Below are positions 54,663-63,133 of a stretch of 64,000 nucleotides of DNA, piece after piece. The DNA comes from Mucilaginibacter sp. GTDB taxonomy: Bacteria > Bacteroidota > Bacteroidia > Sphingobacteriales > Sphingobacteriaceae. The notes under the pieces were generated by a model, which worked only from the letters and a program-made list of their open reading frames with translations, did no database searches and was not told where the DNA came from. The stretch is from NCBI GenBank assembly GCA_028288285.1, contig JAQBNZ010000156.1, positions 1 to 64,000 on the forward strand, given 5' to 3'. The translations under genes and the position numbers were made by a program. The stretch's first letter is position 1. Every line of letters begins with the position of its first letter.

Positions 54663-56030
54663 CTAATTTTCATTATCAGCAGCAGGAATTTCAATTTTCA
54701 ATGAAGAAATTAATAACCCGCCAATTAAAGTAGAAAACCCTAAAGTTGTAGGCTGCGCCCATTGGCTTTGGGCAATAAATACAAATGCCATACTTAAAAT
54801 TATCCAGGGCAGAATATCTTTTACCGCGAGCCTACTAAAACTTAGCCATGCAGCTTTTATACAAAACGATAAGCGTATCATTATGACCATAATACCCATA
54901 ATGGTTCCCATCTCTCCAATTAACCTGCCCCACTCTTCTTCAGCAATTAAAAAGTCTACGTTACCTGTAAGTAATTTAGCGCCAACGTTGGTTCCCATCC
55001 CAATCCCATATCCAAAAAATGGCTGGTTTGTTTGCTGTACAGCTCCTAATAATCCACCTAAAAAGCGGTTGCCTAATGTGCCCTCTAATCCACCCTCGCT
55101 AACACTTGCATCAGTATAGCGGGATACAAGTGCTTCCGTTGATTTTTGGAAAAAATCCAATTTGTTTAACAACATAATGGCGATAGTTATACCTATTCCC
55201 GCCAGTAACATCTGGCCTATGTATCTTGGGTTTTTTGATACAGATATAAACGCAAAAAACACTGTTATAACTATTTGGAATATTAGTGTACGGCTAATTG
55301 AAAGTGGTACTGATGCAATTAAACAAATTGATGCTGCAATGAGTAATATGCGATTAACGCCTGATGGGTTAAGCCAAAAATAAATCACAAACAAGCCCAC
55401 AACCGACCAAAACTGTGTATTACCACTGGTAAAGGAAAAAGTTCCCGGCGGGCGAAAATAGCCCAATGCACCTGAGAAACCACCACCGGAAAGGTCACCT
55501 CCTACCCCACGGTTAATAAATGAAGTTTGCGGGCTATAAAACTGAACAGCGATAAGCAATAACATGGGAATAGATATAGCCAGCATCATTTTACCAAATT
55601 TGATAACATCATCCCGGTTAAATATACTGCCTATTAAAAACATTAAAGGAAAATGAATAAGCAATATTCGGGTTCCGTAAATGGCCACAGCCATACTACC
55701 ATGTCCTATAGTTATGGCTATAAAGAAGGCAAAAATCGACACGATAATCATGCTCCACACATAGTTATTGGAGGGAAAAAGTCCGTTTTTTATGGCCACA
55801 AAAAGCATCCAGATAGCAACAGGATCTCTTACAATTAATAATGGAGCAGCTAATTGGGGTAATCCCCATTTACGAATAGCACCTTCAGTTAGCAGTAAAA
55901 TAATATATACCCAAACCCCTTTTTTTAAAAGTTCTATAACGGCTTCCTTTTTAAGAATAACTCTTAACCTCCGCTCGTTCATAACAGGATTAAATGGAAT
56001 GGCTGTATCGGGGTTTAGTTCTACGTTCAT
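54663..56030 (-). CDS. Wzy/O-antigen polymerase-like membrane protein
   Basis: A 455-residue protein with about 10-12 helices. It has a cytoplasmic N-terminal arm, TEGAIRKWGLPQLAAPLLIV early on and a long periplasmic loop with GGGFSGALGYFRPPGTFSFT and later FFGYGIGMGTNVG. This is characteristic of an exosortase-type or Wzy-like group I know from Bacteroidota and Cyanobacteria EPS clusters. It is the third polymerase candidate in the window. Function inferred from topology and position. Confidence 0.75.
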   Translation of the reverse strand: MNVELNPDTAIPFNPVMNERRLRVILKKEAVIELLKKGVWVYIILLLTEGAIRKWGLPQLAAPLLIVRDPVAIWMLFVAIKNGLFPSNNYVWSMIIVSIFAFFIAITIGHGSMAVAIYGTRILLIHFPLMFLIGSIFNRDDVIKFGKMMLAISIPMLLLIAVQFYSPQTSFINRGVGGDLSGGGFSGALGYFRPPGTFSFTSGNTQFWSVVGLFVIYFWLNPSGVNRILLIAASICLIASVPLSISRTLIFQIVITVFFAFISVSKNPRYIGQMLLAGIGITIAIMLLNKLDFFQKSTEALVSRYTDASVSEGGLEGTLGNRFLGGLLGAVQQTNQPFFGYGIGMGTNVGAKLLTGNVDFLIAEEEWGRLIGEMGTIMGIMVIMIRLSFCIKAAWLSFSRLAVKDILPWIILSMAFVFIAQSQWAQPTTLGFSTLIGGLLISSLKIEIPAADNEN

Positions 56031-56062
56031 TAATTATTTGGGTACTATTATTCACCCCGAAA

Positions 56063-57298
56063 TTAGTAATTATTATAAATAATTGCTTCGGCTAATTCTT
56101 TTCCATAAACATGCCATGGCCTTAGCCTTGCAGTTTCCATTGCGGCTTTACCGGCATTGGCAATCAATTGCGGTTGTTGCAACAACTTCTCAATAGCATG
56201 TTGTATGTCTTGTTCATCCCCCGCTTTTATCAACCAGCCATTATTATCATGCTCAATCACATCTGGCCCGGCAGTACGTTCTGTTGTAATAACCGGTGTA
56301 CCTTGTGCCATAGCCTCTGTTATAACCAAACCAAATCCTTCAAATAATGACGGAAATACTAAAACATCATGTTCCTTCATTATTTTAAGTATGCCGGCGT
56401 GCGGCAAACTGGGTATCCATTTATGCCTGGCTAATTCAGTATCTAAAGCAGGGCAATCATTACCGGTTTTGCTGCCTACAATAGTTAATTCAACATGCCG
56501 GCCAAGTTTATTAACCGCCGCAAAAAGATCAGCTATTCCCTTACGCTGCGAAAGGCCTCCAACAAATAATAACTTTAGTGGCCTGCCTGTTACATTATCA
56601 TATTCTTTAATAGCACCCACAACCGGAAAACCGTATGGAATCACTTTAACCGGGGCAAGTATACCCGGATAAGCATTTAAAGTTTTAGCGGTAAACGAAC
56701 TGGCAACAAAAATGCGGTCGGCAAGCTTAAGTTCTTGATCTTTGCGGGCCAATTTAATTTCCGAATCTTTAAATGTAGTTAATGTGGCTGCCCATTCCGG
56801 CCATCGTGCGGCTTCGTTTTTTAACAATTCGTGTCCTGCGCGCCAGTAACCTATAGGCAAATCATAAAGGCATTTTAAGCCCAATATTTTTGCTTGCCTA
56901 AATGAGTACCCGGCAGCGTCTTCATAAGCATATATAGCGTTGGCATTTGCATATTTACGCATGTATGCGGCTACCTCTCTATCCAAACTTTTATATATGG
57001 CATCAATACTAAATATACCAGTTTCATGTGTAGTAAAACTTGTTAACCCCGTCTTTAATGCTACAAGTCTTCCGGCTTCACGCCACGGCGATAAATGGGT
57101 ATATGGTTTCAACCGGGCATCAACCCTTCTTCTACGTATTTCTGATAAAGGGCCGATAACTCCTAACCCATCTAAAAAAGTACCCGGAAAACTGGCTATA
57201 GCTGTATAGAATGCAGCTAATATACCGGCATCATACATACCGTTAACCGCGGCCCGTACAAAGGCATTACCAGTAGGGTGAGCAATTATTAATTTCAT
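56063..57298 (-). CDS. GT4-family glycosyltransferase
   Basis: A 411-residue GT-B protein. MKLIIAHPTGNAFVRAAVNG is a distinctive N-terminus for an EPS GT4 group. YAYEDAAGYSFRQAKILGLK, LLFVGGLSQRKGIADLFAAV and LFEGFGLVITEAMAQGTPVI with TAGPDVI complete the pattern (E-x7-E). It lies 32 bp before the polymerase-like gene and 14 bp after an acyltransferase gene. Confidence 0.9.
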   Translation of the reverse strand: MKLIIAHPTGNAFVRAAVNGMYDAGILAAFYTAIASFPGTFLDGLGVIGPLSEIRRRRVDARLKPYTHLSPWREAGRLVALKTGLTSFTTHETGIFSIDAIYKSLDREVAAYMRKYANANAIYAYEDAAGYSFRQAKILGLKCLYDLPIGYWRAGHELLKNEAARWPEWAATLTTFKDSEIKLARKDQELKLADRIFVASSFTAKTLNAYPGILAPVKVIPYGFPVVGAIKEYDNVTGRPLKLLFVGGLSQRKGIADLFAAVNKLGRHVELTIVGSKTGNDCPALDTELARHKWIPSLPHAGILKIMKEHDVLVFPSLFEGFGLVITEAMAQGTPVITTERTAGPDVIEHDNNGWLIKAGDEQDIQHAIEKLLQQPQLIANAGKAAMETARLRPWHVYGKELAEAIIYNNY

Positions 57299-57312
57299 TT
57301 ATCTGTATTAAT

Positions 57313-57906
57313 TCATCCTATCAGCCACGCGCGGTTGGCTGCTAAAAATTCACAAGGATTATAATGTAATTCGGTACTGCGGGTTTTTGTTAGAGGTGTT
57401 GCCGGGTTGCCTGCAACAATTGCGCCCGGTGCCACGGACTTGCTCACTACCGCCCTTGCCCCTACTACCGCGCCGCGGCCAAGCGTTACTCCCGGCAATA
57501 TCATAGCCCCCTGGCCTATCCAAACATAATCTTCAATAACCACATCTTTTGCTATTTGTACCCAATGGGGATCAGTTACGTCATGGGTGGCCGTTAATAT
57601 TTCTACTCTATCATTGATGCATACCCTTTCGCCAATAATAATATTTGCATGCAATACCATATAAGCGCGACCGATGAATGAAAAACTACCAACAGTTAAC
57701 CTGCTTTTACGCCCATCAAACTTTGCCTCACCAATTTCGGCACGTTCATCAATTGTGGCACCCTGTTTTATTAGTTTGCGACGGCGGCTGTTCATCTTTA
57801 AAACCTGCGAAAATAACAGGATCCGCTTTGCCCAGGCACGGTTAAACGCTTTTGAACCCAAAGGAAATTTAGCACGGTTACTCCACAAATAATTTAAACT
57901 CGCCAT
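57313..57906 (-). CDS. Hexapeptide-repeat acetyltransferase (WcaF/maltose-acetyltransferase type)
   Basis: A 197-residue left-handed beta-helix protein. It has a basic N-terminal helix (about 1-45), then TIDERAEIGEAKFDGRKSRL, NIIIGERVCINDRVEILTAT, HDVTDPHWVQIAKDVVIEDY and GQGAMILPGVTLGRGAVVGA, closing AGNPATPL. The TATHDVTDP loop has the usual catalytic His. The ATG overlaps the upstream stop by one base (TAATG), so it is coupled to the preceding gene. Confidence 0.88.
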   Translation of the reverse strand: MASLNYLWSNRAKFPLGSKAFNRAWAKRILLFSQVLKMNSRRRKLIKQGATIDERAEIGEAKFDGRKSRLTVGSFSFIGRAYMVLHANIIIGERVCINDRVEILTATHDVTDPHWVQIAKDVVIEDYVWIGQGAMILPGVTLGRGAVVGARAVVSKSVAPGAIVAGNPATPLTKTRSTELHYNPCEFLAANRAWLIG

Positions 57907-59036
57907 TAAAACCCAAGTAATAAATTTAATAGTTGTTTGGATACCGTATCTACATCAGTACTTACCGAAGATATGGTATCCCTCGAACTATAAAACTCTT
58001 TAAAGTTACCCTTTTTATAGTAAAAAACGTCATCAGGGATGATCTTTTCAATTCCGCGTGCATGCCACAATCGCGAGACACTTATTACAGGCAAACCATG
58101 CTCGCGCATAGCTGCAAAAGACCCGCTTTTATCTGTAATAAACACCGGGGTTGTTGTTATACCTATATCGGCACTTTTCAATTCTGCAGAGATGCACTCC
58201 GCTGGTTGTTTACCTATAACGGCTACCTGCAACCCGGCGGACTGCCATTGTTTTATCCAATTATGCTGCTCAGGCCCACAGTGCCCTAAAAGCTTTAAAG
58301 TAGGGTTAATATTAAATTCTTTAGTGTAAGCGGCAACCTCATGTGCAAAAGCATGCACCGGTGCACCATGATGGATATTTCCAAAGATAACCATGCTAAG
58401 GTTCTCTCTTTCAGTTTTAATATATGGTGCTTGTGTAATACTCGGGATATTTGAAAATAGCGGTAAATAATGCGCATCATAACCCATTTTAGCCAGGTGC
58501 AATTTATAAAGCTGCGATTGTGTTGTGATAATGGCAGGTTTTAAATTTTTAAGCATGGAACTGATCAGTTTCTTTTGCATCCATCCCCACGCAATATGTT
58601 TTACAGGTGATTCTTTATCCATTCCTACCCAAAGCTCATGGATCATAACATGCCACCTGGCTAACGTATTTAAGGAAAGCAATAACTTACTTAAGCCGGT
58701 TTTTAATCCCTTTACATGAAAGCCGAAAGGAACAAACTGCAAGCTTATCCATTGAGGGGCCAACTTATCAATATAGCATTTTGCAGCGGCAAATTTTTCC
58801 TGATCAGGCAAGGTTGATGCAATACGTAAAACAGGCACATCAATATTATCTACTGATTGGGCACCTTCAAAATTATCCGTAACATACCTGTCGTTTATTG
58901 AAATGATAGCGCATTGGTTATTTTCTTTTATTAAAGCTGCTGCAAGGCGGCGACTATAATCGCCTACACCATCACGGCCTGGCTCAAGCGCGCTGCATAA
59001 AAAAACAATGCTAAAGTTATTTCCTTGGTGCGTCAT
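57906..59036 (-). CDS. Divergent GT-B glycosyltransferase
   Basis: A 376-residue protein. The N-terminus (FLCSALEPGRDGVGDYSRRL) has the DGVGDYSRRLA acceptor-side loop of GT4-like enzymes. MVIFGNIHHGAPVHAFAHEV and KLLGHCGPEQ mark the second domain. The C-terminal SADIGITTTPVFITDKSGSF and EHGLPVISV replace the standard E-x7-E site. It acts in the EPS pathway by context. It is the first gene of a tight run to 54.6 kb. Confidence 0.75.
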   Translation of the reverse strand: MTHQGNNFSIVFLCSALEPGRDGVGDYSRRLAAALIKENNQCAIISINDRYVTDNFEGAQSVDNIDVPVLRIASTLPDQEKFAAAKCYIDKLAPQWISLQFVPFGFHVKGLKTGLSKLLLSLNTLARWHVMIHELWVGMDKESPVKHIAWGWMQKKLISSMLKNLKPAIITTQSQLYKLHLAKMGYDAHYLPLFSNIPSITQAPYIKTERENLSMVIFGNIHHGAPVHAFAHEVAAYTKEFNINPTLKLLGHCGPEQHNWIKQWQSAGLQVAVIGKQPAECISAELKSADIGITTTPVFITDKSGSFAAMREHGLPVISVSRLWHARGIEKIIPDDVFYYKKGNFKEFYSSRDTISSVSTDVDTVSKQLLNLLLGF

Positions 59037-59266
59037 CAGGTTAATGCGGGTAAACCTTTAATATTAGTCATTTAATTTAAGCAGTAGAAATAAATAGCTT
59101 GTTTGTAACCCAACCATTAGTTTTTCCGTATATGGATCAATATTTAAAGGCTTAAGAAACTATTATCATAATAAGTTGCGATATTACTTTTTAATTAAGA
59201 CATTGCAATTAAACCATTAAATATTAATTATAACTAAGCAGGTAAATAGTTTACGCCAATCTATAC

Positions 59267-59449
59267 ATGAACAAGCCCTTTTTATATTGCAAGAAATGCA
59301 AACAACCTTACCATTATAAAAACCCAACCCCTTTTTTGCTTAGTACTTTACTGTTTTTTTTACCCATAAAAACTTTTTTTTGTGCCCGGTGTATGAAAAA
59401 CAGATACCGGATAATGGATAGTAGTGAAGTAAGAAAATACCAGATTTAA
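59267..59449 (+). CDS. Small zinc-ribbon membrane protein
   Basis: A 60-residue protein with two CxxC pairs, YCKKCKQ at residues 8-11 and FCARCMK at about 39-42. A hydrophobic stretch (FLLSTLLFFLPIKTFF) lies between them. The pairs would form one zinc site that brings both ends of a short membrane-dipping hairpin together. The frame ends one base before the stop codon of the convergent acyltransferase gene. I recall short Sphingobacteriaceae proteins of this form, but no function. It interrupts the minus-strand EPS run. Confidence 0.55.
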   Translation: MNKPFLYCKKCKQPYHYKNPTPFLLSTLLFFLPIKTFFCARCMKNRYRIMDSSEVRKYQI

Positions 59450-59983
59450 TTATTGCAACAATCTGCGATAAGACAACCGGTAGTTTAATTCTGTTTGGCG
59501 CGTACGGATAAATTGAGCCGGCACACCGCCAACAATTGCAAAAGGCTTAACATCTTTAGTAACAACCGAACCTGCGGCTATTACCGCTCCTTTGCCTATA
59601 GTTACACCTGGTAATATTGTTGCACGCGAACCTATAAATACATAATCTTCTATAATAACCGGTAAATCTCTGCTTGCAAATACCAGTGAATCGGGATCAT
59701 GGTCTGCCGAGAGGATCAATACCTCTTGCGAGATAGAAACATTATTGCCAATGGTAATACTGCTTTTGTTATCTATACGGCACTTACCATTTATTACTGA
59801 ATTGCTGCCGATAGCAAAATGCCGTGTGCAATCAAACGTACAATCCATTAATATAGCTGTATTTTGGCCAATACTATATTTCATTATATAACAATAATAC
59901 CACTGACGGATAGTATGACTTGGGATGCTTGCCACCCACCGGTTACAAATGTATATCCTTAATTCAGCAAGTATCCGCCTCAT
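59450..59983 (-). CDS. Hexapeptide-repeat acetyltransferase
   Basis: A 177-residue left-handed beta-helix protein. [60 protein letters not shown] and [20 protein letters not shown] are clear hexapeptide turns, closing [23 protein letters not shown] supplies the probable catalytic His. It abuts the upstream GT gene without a gap. Sugar O-acetyltransferase by family. Confidence 0.88.
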   Translation of the reverse strand: MRRILAELRIYICNRWVASIPSHTIRQWYYCYIMKYSIGQNTAILMDCTFDCTRHFAIGSNSVINGKCRIDNKSSITIGNNVSISQEVLILSADHDPDSLVFASRDLPVIIEDYVFIGSRATILPGVTIGKGAVIAAGSVVTKDVKPFAIVGGVPAQFIRTRQTELNYRLSYRRLLQ

Positions 59984-61102
59984 TTAATTTATTTTAGTTT
60001 GCCAAAATCTTTCTCTGATAGTATCAAAGTTAAATTTTTCGCATGCCAGTTTCTTTGCATTTTCAGATACTTCACCCTTGTTCTTTATCAGTTCATTAAT
60101 CGCTATTACCATATCATCTACTGTTAATGTTGTACAACATATGGCGGCGTTTGCTTCTTTTAACATTTTATAGGCCGCGCTGTCTGCAGGGCCATGATAA
60201 AGTACAGACCCTGGTGATGCCAAATAACCCACCATTTTTGTTGACAAGCTGTACATATAAAATTCCGGATTGTTAAATTTTATCGGAAGATAGAGAATTG
60301 TTGCCATATCCATCTCCTGTTTAATAGCTTCATCACTAATGAAATTAGTACGGTATTCTACTTTATAATGTCTGTTCTTTAAAAAATCAAGCTGTTGTGT
60401 ACCGCGCATTATCAGTTTAAATTCAATACACTGAGTTGATATTATATCCAAAGCATCCGCAAGCACTTTAAATAATGGGTAATACCCAAGGTGTAATAAG
60501 CCGGAAAAGTAAATTATAACCGGTTCTTCTTTATTAATTTTCCGTGGAGATGAAAACTCGTCCGGAAGGACGCCATCTGTAATAATCTCGTAGTGCTGAT
60601 AATTAAACAGGCGTTGGTACTCCTGCCCTAATTCAGTTGAGATAACCAAACGGCGATGTGCCTTATTCCAAAGATACTGGGTATCTGTAAAATTAGTATT
60701 TGTGGTTAAATAGTGATCATGAAACGATACCCAAAGATGTTTGCCATTAAGCAACTCATCTTTACATAAAGCCATTGCATAGGGCCCATGGTGTATCATA
60801 TGGATAGTATCGTAATCCACACTTTGTGCAGCGTTTTGTATTTGCCGCATGGTATTGAACTTAAAAACTTTTTGTCTTAACCAAATAAATAGGTTACGTA
60901 TTTTCCACCTCATCCATAGCCTGTGCAATGGAAATGTGGGAACAATAACTTCTGCAATTTCACCGGGTGGAAGTTTCCCCGGTGTTTCGGTTACTCCGAT
61001 AGAATATACGCTATTTTCAGCACCCTTATATAAACGGCGCAAAACGCGTGAGGCGCCCCCGTTTCTGTAAAGTGAAAGAGGTTGAAAGGAAAGTATTTTC
61101 AA
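59984..61102 (-). CDS. GT4-like glycosyltransferase
   Basis: A 372-residue GT-B protein that appears to start at TTG 61102 (MKILSFQPLSLYRNGGASRV). That N-terminus with its Gly-Gly-Ala loop is typical, and no in-frame ATG lies just upstream. MIHHGPYAMALC, IIYFSGLLHLGYYPLFKVLA and STKMVGYLASPGSVLYHGPA follow, and the classical E-x7-E is not obvious. It is 12 bp after the next GT gene in the operon. Confidence 0.8.
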   Translation of the reverse strand: MKILSFQPLSLYRNGGASRVLRRLYKGAENSVYSIGVTETPGKLPPGEIAEVIVPTFPLHRLWMRWKIRNLFIWLRQKVFKFNTMRQIQNAAQSVDYDTIHMIHHGPYAMALCKDELLNGKHLWVSFHDHYLTTNTNFTDTQYLWNKAHRRLVISTELGQEYQRLFNYQHYEIITDGVLPDEFSSPRKINKEEPVIIYFSGLLHLGYYPLFKVLADALDIISTQCIEFKLIMRGTQQLDFLKNRHYKVEYRTNFISDEAIKQEMDMATILYLPIKFNNPEFYMYSLSTKMVGYLASPGSVLYHGPADSAAYKMLKEANAAICCTTLTVDDMVIAINELIKNKGEVSENAKKLACEKFNFDTIRERFWQTKIN

Positions 61103-61114
61103 GACAATAACATT

Positions 61115-62284
61115 TTAACTATTTATAACCGATACCATTTTTTTTCGCATTGGTAGTGTACCAACCTCTATCTGCACCAAATTTTGCGCGTTTTTCAATA
61201 GGTGCAAAATCTGTTTTTTATCTCTCAACAAACTCATAGCATTGGTAATATCTCCTTTTTGGGTGGATGATACAGTTATTGCTGCCTTATGCTCAACCAG
61301 ATATTTGATCATAGCCGAATAAGCCGGTCCAACGGCTATTATAGGTACGCCACAGGCAAGATATTCGCTCATTTTTGTAGCTATATTAAATTGAGACATA
61401 TTACGTAGTTCATTCTTAAAACTAATAGGAAGTAATACCGCATCGTAATTACGCATAGTAGCTTGCACTTCATGTGGCACTATACGCCCTTTAAAGTGTA
61501 CTCCATGCACCTGCAGGCCTTTGGGCAACTCATCAACACCCGAATAGATGTGCAGTTGTGTATCTGTGCCTTTAAGCGCATCAGCAACAGCTATCAACGC
61601 ATCTCGCTGCCAGTTAGCCACCGCTCCAAAATAACCTATCCTTAAGGGTTTATTTATGTTAACAACATACTCTTCCACAGCGTCAGCTATATTTGACGAA
61701 CCGAACAACACAGTTGATTCTATCCCGAAACGCGATTTATAAAATTCCTGCATAGCCGGGCTTATTACAAAAACATGTTTTGCTTCACATAAATGCTTCG
61801 CAAAAACAGGTTGAATATATGGAGGGTATTGCCAGTTGCCATTTACATATTTAATTAAATGATCATCCATTATCCACGTAATATATTTTACCGGGCGATG
61901 CTTCTGAAGTTCATGCAGAGTATAAATGGCATTGGCTCCTTGTGGACAAACCAAGGCACATAATTCCCTATTACCTTTAAATTTATTATTTATAACTGTG
62001 GCAGCATAACGCGCATGCTGCCTTATCATGGTTGGTGCTCTGCTAATTTTTGCTGATAGTGTACGGCCAAGTACATTGCGTACCTTATCACTATCCCATG
62101 ATGATGGAAGATTAATACTTTTGCCTGAAAAACTGCCTGTTGCAGGAATATCCGTTGCAAAACGGTTAACGTAAATAAAATAAGATATATCATCCAAATT
62201 GTTGCCTAATACACGCTGTAGGGTTAAGCCCCCACCATGCAAATCAGATACCGACATTTCTGAAAGGTAAAAATCAAACTTCAT
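61115..62284 (-). CDS. GT4-like glycosyltransferase
   Basis: A 389-residue GT-B protein. The N-terminus MKFDFYLSEMSVSDLHGGGL contains a His-Gly-Gly-Gly acceptor loop. RIGYFGAVANWQRDALIAVA and KMSEYLACGVPIIAVGPAYS give the nucleotide-sugar half; EYLACGVPII corresponds to the E-x7-E region. It follows the DUF5672 gene by 18 bp. Sugar unknown. Confidence 0.82.
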   Translation of the reverse strand: MKFDFYLSEMSVSDLHGGGLTLQRVLGNNLDDISYFIYVNRFATDIPATGSFSGKSINLPSSWDSDKVRNVLGRTLSAKISRAPTMIRQHARYAATVINNKFKGNRELCALVCPQGANAIYTLHELQKHRPVKYITWIMDDHLIKYVNGNWQYPPYIQPVFAKHLCEAKHVFVISPAMQEFYKSRFGIESTVLFGSSNIADAVEEYVVNINKPLRIGYFGAVANWQRDALIAVADALKGTDTQLHIYSGVDELPKGLQVHGVHFKGRIVPHEVQATMRNYDAVLLPISFKNELRNMSQFNIATKMSEYLACGVPIIAVGPAYSAMIKYLVEHKAAITVSSTQKGDITNAMSLLRDKKQILHLLKNAQNLVQIEVGTLPMRKKMVSVINS

Positions 62285-62302
62285 TATATACTTTTCCTTA
62301 TA

Positions 62303-63133
62303 CTATGTTAAATCTTTTATATCGATATATTGCTTCCAAAAACTGAGGTGTTTATACCAGGCATGACAGCCCAAAGGTAATTTATCGCCATTTAACCGCA
62401 ATGAATCTGCAAGATTATATTCAAAACTAAATTTTAAAGCACTCATTGGGTCGGCTACTTTAAATTCGGGAAACAACTGCGGGATAACCTCTGACCATAC
62501 CAGGTCTTCATTTAAATGAAAATTTGCAAAGTAAAACCCAAACTTCCCACTAATATAAACCTCGTATCTATTGTGAGTGAACTTATTTAGCCTGGTACGT
62601 AACTTTGATGAGTGCGATAGAAACAGCTTATACATTAACCACTCCAAACGAAACTTGCTCATGGAGCTTAACACTTTTATACATGACCGTACATTCCTGA
62701 TAGAAAAGCCTGAATTACATCCATTTGATAAAGACGCGCCTGGTTTAGCTTCCCAATATCCTTCAAAAAATGGGGCTCCTATAAAATCGAAATTAAAGGC
62801 GCCTGTATCTTCAAAATCTGAATGGAAAATATAGGCATCTAATTCATAAGTGAGCATGTATTGGTAATTACTAAACAGACTGTAAAAATCCAGACTCAGC
62901 TTCATTTTGTTGTATTGCTCTACCGATGATAGCCATTGGGGCTCTACCGGTTTAAGTTGCAATTCGGGGTAAAGCGAAGTATATATAACGGTATCCATCC
63001 CATCAGGATAAATCAAAAAGCAATTATATTTTGTTAGTTGCGCGTGTGCCGCTTTAAGTGAAATGATCTCATCGGCAGATGGTACCGGTTTATGAACGGG
63101 TATAATTATGCAAAGACTGACGTTTCCGCTCAT
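62303..63133 (-). CDS. DUF5672-family protein, probable glycosyltransferase
   Basis: A 276-residue protein that I recognise as DUF5672. It has CIIIPVHKPVPSADEIISLK, YQYMLTYELDAYIFHSDFED, FIGAPFFEGYW, and NGCNSGFSIRNVRSC, then NEDLVWSEVIP. ELDAYIF and the FIGAPF/GNSGFSIR order recall GT-A enzymes with a DxD-type site. It is commonly found in EPS or O-antigen clusters. Its ATG overlaps the upstream GT2 stop by four bases (ATGA). Confidence 0.82.
   Translation of the reverse strand: MSGNVSLCIIIPVHKPVPSADEIISLKAAHAQLTKYNCFLIYPDGMDTVIYTSLYPELQLKPVEPQWLSSVEQYNKMKLSLDFYSLFSNYQYMLTYELDAYIFHSDFEDTGAFNFDFIGAPFFEGYWEAKPGASLSNGCNSGFSIRNVRSCIKVLSSMSKFRLEWLMYKLFLSHSSKLRTRLNKFTHNRYEVYISGKFGFYFANFHLNEDLVWSEVIPQLFPEFKVADPMSALKFSFEYNLADSLRLNGDKLPLGCHAWYKHLSFWKQYIDIKDLT

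Noticed and set aside
56157-56672. Plus-strand open frame of 171 codons
   Set aside because: Antisense shadow of a GT4 gene with intact E-x7-E motif.
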